Shown here: positions 60,601-64,000 of the stretch, piece by piece
Numbering within the stretch: position 1 is the first letter of the stretch
How the letters are laid out: every line of letters starts with the position of its first letter
Assembly: GCA_963930655.1 (NCBI GenBank)
Contig: OZ005607.1
Span: forward strand, 24,436,874-24,500,873
Reading direction: 5' to 3'
Source of the DNA: Myrica gale
Lineage: Eukaryota; Streptophyta; Magnoliopsida; Fagales; Myricaceae
DNA length: 64,000 bases
The notes under the pieces: generated by a model
Seen by the model: the letters and a program-made list of their open reading frames with translations, nothing else
What the model was told of the DNA's origin: nothing
Database searches by the model: none
Translations under genes and position numbers: made by a program

Positions 60601-61175
60601 TGTTTTTAGACCAAGTAAAAGATCCACCACCTAACGGAATATCCATCACCCCATTTCAGATATGAACTCTGAAAATTCATCCATGGCGCGAACACTCCCA
60701 TATGATCCTGAACGCTCACCAGGAAATCTGATGACATTAAAATCCCCCCAATACACCATGGAAGATTCCACCAAGAAAATACTCCCACCAACTCATCCTA
60801 TAATAATCTCTGGGAATCGTTATCATGAGGACCGTATACACCTGAATAAATCCACTTATGATCATCTGCAATATTTTTAAACACGACCGATAAAGAATAA
60901 ACACCATTATACGAATCCAGCTGCTCCAAAACACGTGAATCCCACAACAAAATAATACAACCTGAAGCGCCCTCCGCTGCAATGAAACACCACCGCACAT
61001 GTTGGCCTCCCCACAAACTTCTCACCACAGCTCTAGAAAAATCCTCAAGCTTTGTCTCATGCAAACACACTAAATCTGGTCTCCACCCTCTTATTAAATT
61101 ACCAATTCTTCTACACTTCCCCCTATCATTTAACCCCCTAACATTCCAACTTAAAATCCGTGGCTTCATTGACAA
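57629..61175 (-). pseudogene. L1 ORF2 (endonuclease, reverse transcriptase, zinc motif), frameshifted
   Basis: In order: APE-type endonuclease from 61,175 (ILSWNVRGLNDRGK, CLHETKL); a linker including VANSNRKF near 60,030; reverse transcriptase from about 59,676 ([55 protein letters not shown]); and a zf-RVT piece (CKGDAGSVDHLLLHC) near 57,890. The active-site signature reads FAED where FADD is usual. At least five frame changes are seen along its length. No RNase H follows the zinc motif. Confidence 0.9.
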
Positions 61176-61448
61176 CTAGAAGACTCCCTTCCTCCTCTCC
61201 TACCTCTACTAGTAGAAGAAACAATCCCATCACAATTAATATTGAACTCCAATGCTTTAAGTTCCATCACCATCTTTCCTCCCGACTTAATACCCGGTGA
61301 TTTTCTACTCATTTGAGACCTATCCCTTTCCAAAGCTTCAAAAAGATGCATCAGCTCCTCATACCCCTCACAAGAAACCCCAACCAAATGACGAACTGTA
61401 GAAACCATCTGCAAAACCCACTTAGAAGGCTGAAGAGAAACAAAATTC

Positions 61449-62942
61449 TCACCCCTCACAGCAGCCATCAAAACTAACCTGGACTGGTTGAATATCATCC
61501 ATATTGACTATTTTTCCTTCCAAAAACTCATCTTCACCCCCACACACCACCTTCCCCTCATACAAAGTTATCCCCAACTCAGGATTGGTCTCCTCAAAAG
61601 CTTTATTCTGAGTAATATCCTCTTTCTGCATCTCCGGAAATGATGCAACCACCACATTTTGACCCTTCAGTTTCTGCGATTCTGACATATCACTCCTACC
61701 ATCCAAATCAGAACACAAACTCGACTTTGTATTCTCAGCCATCACCGACTCCTTCACAACCTCTTGATGCCGAGAAAAAATCACCTACGAACCACCCCCA
61801 TGACCCAACCCATCTTTGCCACCCTTACGAACATATACGCGGGTCACTGGAGCATCCACAATGATCGGGTCAGGCAAAGCAAAGTTGGGCAACATCTCGA
61901 GAGACTGTTCAGAGTCTCCTGACTGTCCTCCCGACTCAGTAACCATCGACGCACGACTCACAAGCATCTCGTGCCTGACCGAGACTTGAAGATCGGCACT
62001 ATCTGTGTCATTCGCCAACCTGAGCTCGCCACCCAACCCCATTCCAGCCACCAACCCAACACCACAAAGCACTTCTTCAGCCAGCATCTCATCTGATACC
62101 CCACCGCTGATCTCCATGGGATTGGGCTTGCCCAAACACGCCGGACTTGAAACATGGCTTAATCCAGATCCAAACACAGGCCCATCCTGCGGAAGCTTGA
62201 AATCCAAAAGAGAAAACATTCATTTTGGGCCCCTGAATGTCGACACCCTTTGGGCCTTCAAATGATACCCACACACTTGACACTTATAAGGAAGCCCATC
62301 AGTCTTTAAATTAAGCAAGTGGCCCAACCTTTGGATCTCATTTCGCAAGTCTCTAACCTCCCGCACCACATCTCCCATATTAAAATCCTCCACTCTCATA
62401 TGCGACAAAAGTGGTTTCCTTAAATCAGAATCTTTAACCGCCACAAAATCTACCGGCAATCTCTCCCTCGACGATTCTCCAACGTATATCTTAGTTGGAA
62501 TAGTTTTGAAACCCGTAGGTATTGCCACCAAATCTGCATGCCCCATAACTTCCTTCCCTTTCTTCTTCAAAACTTCATCGGAATCCCGCTGATCTCCAAC
62601 GGCACTGAGCTGCTGCCCAATCCGATTAACGACATTGGCAAAAGACTGACCAGAGTTTACTGGAGGATTACCCACAACAGGGATGTCTCTATTGATTCCA
62701 ATCCGAAAATGGGAAATCAACTCTTGGAAGACGTTAAGAATCTGCCATCCATAACCCTGCTTCCCTTCGGGCACCATAACCATCCCCTGCCTCTGTCTAT
62801 CTCCATATTCTACTATCGTAACGTATCTACCGCCGCTGTTAGAACGTTGCTGAGCCAAAAAATCCCTTCTAGCTTCATTAAACTTTAATGCGAAATCCGT
62901 TCCAGAAGCAGCCTTCATCAACTTATCGGTCATATTTATCAT
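61449..62942 (-). pseudogene. L1 ORF1 (nucleic-acid-binding protein), frameshifted
   Basis: Starts with MINMTDKLMK at 62,942. The first 240 codons stay open and include GGRYVTIVEYGDRQRQGMVM and a CxxC...H segment (YKCQVCGYH). The reading then moves to other frames at about 62,219 and 61,784. It resembles the ORF1 of plant L1 elements, the chaperone that binds element RNA. The frame breaks suggest loss of function. Confidence 0.75.
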
Positions 62943-63289
62943 CCAAAGAGCCCCATACCTTCACATCTGAATCGAATTAAACAGCTTCAAGCTCCATTCA
63001 GATAAGGTAACTAATCCCTGATTACTTGCCGTCACACGAAACTCCTTTCACTCGACTCGAAACTCACGCAAAAACGTCATTAACAAATCAATCACCAATA
63101 GAAATCTAAACTCCCAATCTATAGCCCAAAATTTTAAGTATGCATTAGCACAATAATCTAACTCAGTTACCCATGCAAATAAAGTTTAGTACTCTCAACG
63201 AAGGAAGTTCCCATGGCAAATGGAGGAATCCTGGGTTGATCCCAGTTCTGGTGAGAGACCCTTCCAAATAACTAGGATATGAAAAAGAA

Positions 63290-63543
63290 ATTGGTTTATC
63301 TTTCTATTACGTTGGCATTGGTCTTACCGGTTACGACTGCAACCGTTGAGAGTGTTCTCTGCGATGAAAATTATCAAGACTGATTTGCGTAATAGGATAA
63401 AAGATGATTGGATGAATGATTGCATGGTAGTGTACATTGAGCGAGAAATTTTTGAAACTATTAAGAACGAAGTCATTTTGCAACGTTTTCAGAAGATGCA
63501 CAACCGTAGGATCCAATTGTCCCCTCTCAGTCGTAGTACATAG
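63290..63543 (+). pseudogene. hAT transposase C-terminal dimerisation region
   Basis: Reads LPVTTATVERVFSAMKIIK and DLRNRIKDDWMNDCMVVYIE, then RFQKMHNRRIQ before the TAG stop at 63,541. This is the conserved hAT C-terminal domain of the DUF4371/ZMYM-like transposase group. It continues the transposase stretch that ends at 57,452, the two being separated only by the L1. Confidence 0.92.
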
Positions 63544-63696
63544 TACGGTATGTGTAATTCAATATTTTTAGTCTTTAATGTTTTGATATTGTAAAAGACA
63601 ATTTTTTGCATTACGTATGGAAAAAAAATTCAGTCATTTTGCTTTAAAAGTTCACCCGGGTTGATTTTCATTCCTGGTTCCGCCACTGGTTTCCTT

Positions 63697-64000
63697 TGTT
63701 ATACATTTCACTTGGTTTTTTCCTACGTATCTAAAAGAACCTACAAAGATTTCCAACCATTCCTTCTCATTTTCACAATCTCCAAATGAGCAAAATAGGG
63801 AATTTCTGTAGATCTGTGTTTGATTGATAATTATCTATTTAGCTGCTAATATTTCTAGAAGGATGACAAATGGATCCAAGAACAAGGGCAACAGAAAAAA
63901 AAAATGCTCAGAATGTAATTACCCTATAAGTGAAAACCAAACTGGTCCTTTTGAAACTGGCAAAGAAACCAAACATCGGAATAAATGGAAAAAAATAACA
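63697..64000. other. DNA right of the hAT element, presumed hexokinase intron
   Basis: No exon is recognised on either strand. The window ends here, so the hexokinase upstream exons cannot be confirmed. Confidence 0.4.

Larger units (their letters stand above)
57453..63289 (-). mobile_element. Full-length L1-type LINE (5.8 kb) nested in the hAT element
   Basis: Target duplications of 14 bases (ATTGGTTTATCTTT at 57,439-57,452 and 63,290-63,303) flank an antisense element. The poly-A tail is at 57,453-57,460 (as poly-T), with the 3' leader, ORF2, ORF1 and a 5' leader of about 350 bases (62,943-63,289) following. It lacks the RNase H domain found in the other two L1s of this window, so it belongs to a different L1 lineage. 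ORF1 and ORF2 are both interrupted by frameshifts, so it is probably dead. Confidence 0.95.
56260..63688 (+). mobile_element. hAT transposon (deletion derivative) carrying an L1 insertion
   Basis: The ends are inverted copies: CAGGGGCGGGCCCAG at the left and CTGGTTCCGCCACTG at the right, whose reverse complement is CAGTGGCGGAACCAG. An exact 8-base target duplication, GTTTCCTT, flanks it (56,252-56,259 and 63,689-63,696). Without the L1 and its duplicated target bases the element is about 1.58 kb. Only the C-terminal end of the transposase remains: VVLRDQLDTYIKDVRITNVF at about 57,312-57,371, and the dimerisation region after the L1 (TATVERVFSAMKIIK). Most of the transposase is missing, so it is non-autonomous. 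It lies where a hexokinase intron should be. Confidence 0.95.

Noticed and set aside
61640-62888. Plus-strand ORFs over the L1 ORF1 region
   Set aside because: They are antisense shadows of the L1 ORF1 reading frame.
1-64000. Search for a gene cluster or new defence or biosynthetic system
   Set aside because: Neighbouring host genes belong to unrelated pathways and have separate promoters. Apart from the duplicated NLRs there is no functional grouping.

Overview
The window is nuclear DNA from a flowering plant. The evidence is intron-rich genes with GT-AG introns, a plastid-type magnesium-chelatase D gene, CC-NB-LRR resistance genes, a UBC19/20-type E2, plant L1 elements carrying RNase H, Ty1/copia and hAT relics, and AT-rich intergenic DNA. 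NLR style and gene content suggest a woody eudicot (rosid-like). That placement is an impression, not a result.

Layout. (1) 1-7.9 kb: a chlD copy on the + strand. It enters from the left, has one frameshift, and stops abruptly inside the von Willebrand A domain, so it looks like a pseudogene. (2) 9.7-15.8 kb: an eight-exon gene for a 301-residue coiled-coil protein of unknown function; all splice phases agree. (3) 15.8-43.1 kb: a scrambled tandem duplication around two CC-NB-LRR genes, NLR1 at 20.8-24.5 kb and NLR2 at 38.1-41.9 kb. Copied blocks include the promoters, the 3' flanks, exons of the coiled-coil gene and an extra LRR fragment. NLR1 is open for 1233 codons but its last ~65 codons are shifted out of frame. 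NLR2 has a frameshift and a stop. Two 5'-truncated L1 insertions, a solo LTR, a copia end and an AT-rich insertion are each present in only one copy of the duplicated DNA. (4) 44.0-45.4 kb: a UBC19/20-like ubiquitin-conjugating enzyme (+), tail to tail with (5) a THUMPD1/TAN1-like tRNA-acetylation adaptor at 46.9-53.6 kb (-). (6) 54.9-55.5 kb: the last two exons of a hexokinase-family gene (-). Its upstream exons are not in the window. The DNA where the next intron should be holds a hAT transposon (56,260-63,688, 8-bp target duplication) with a full-length L1 (57,453-63,289, 14-bp target duplication) inserted in its transposase gene.

The host genes show no shared pathway. ChlD is chlorophyll synthesis, the NLRs are immunity, the E2 is ubiquitin/cell cycle, THUMPD1 is tRNA modification and hexokinase is sugar sensing or phosphorylation. 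The interest lies in genome structure: mosaic duplication, nested insertions dated by target duplications, two GC-AG introns, and paired NLRs with different damage. I did not find a convincing new biological system. No tRNA, rRNA or CRISPR array was seen.
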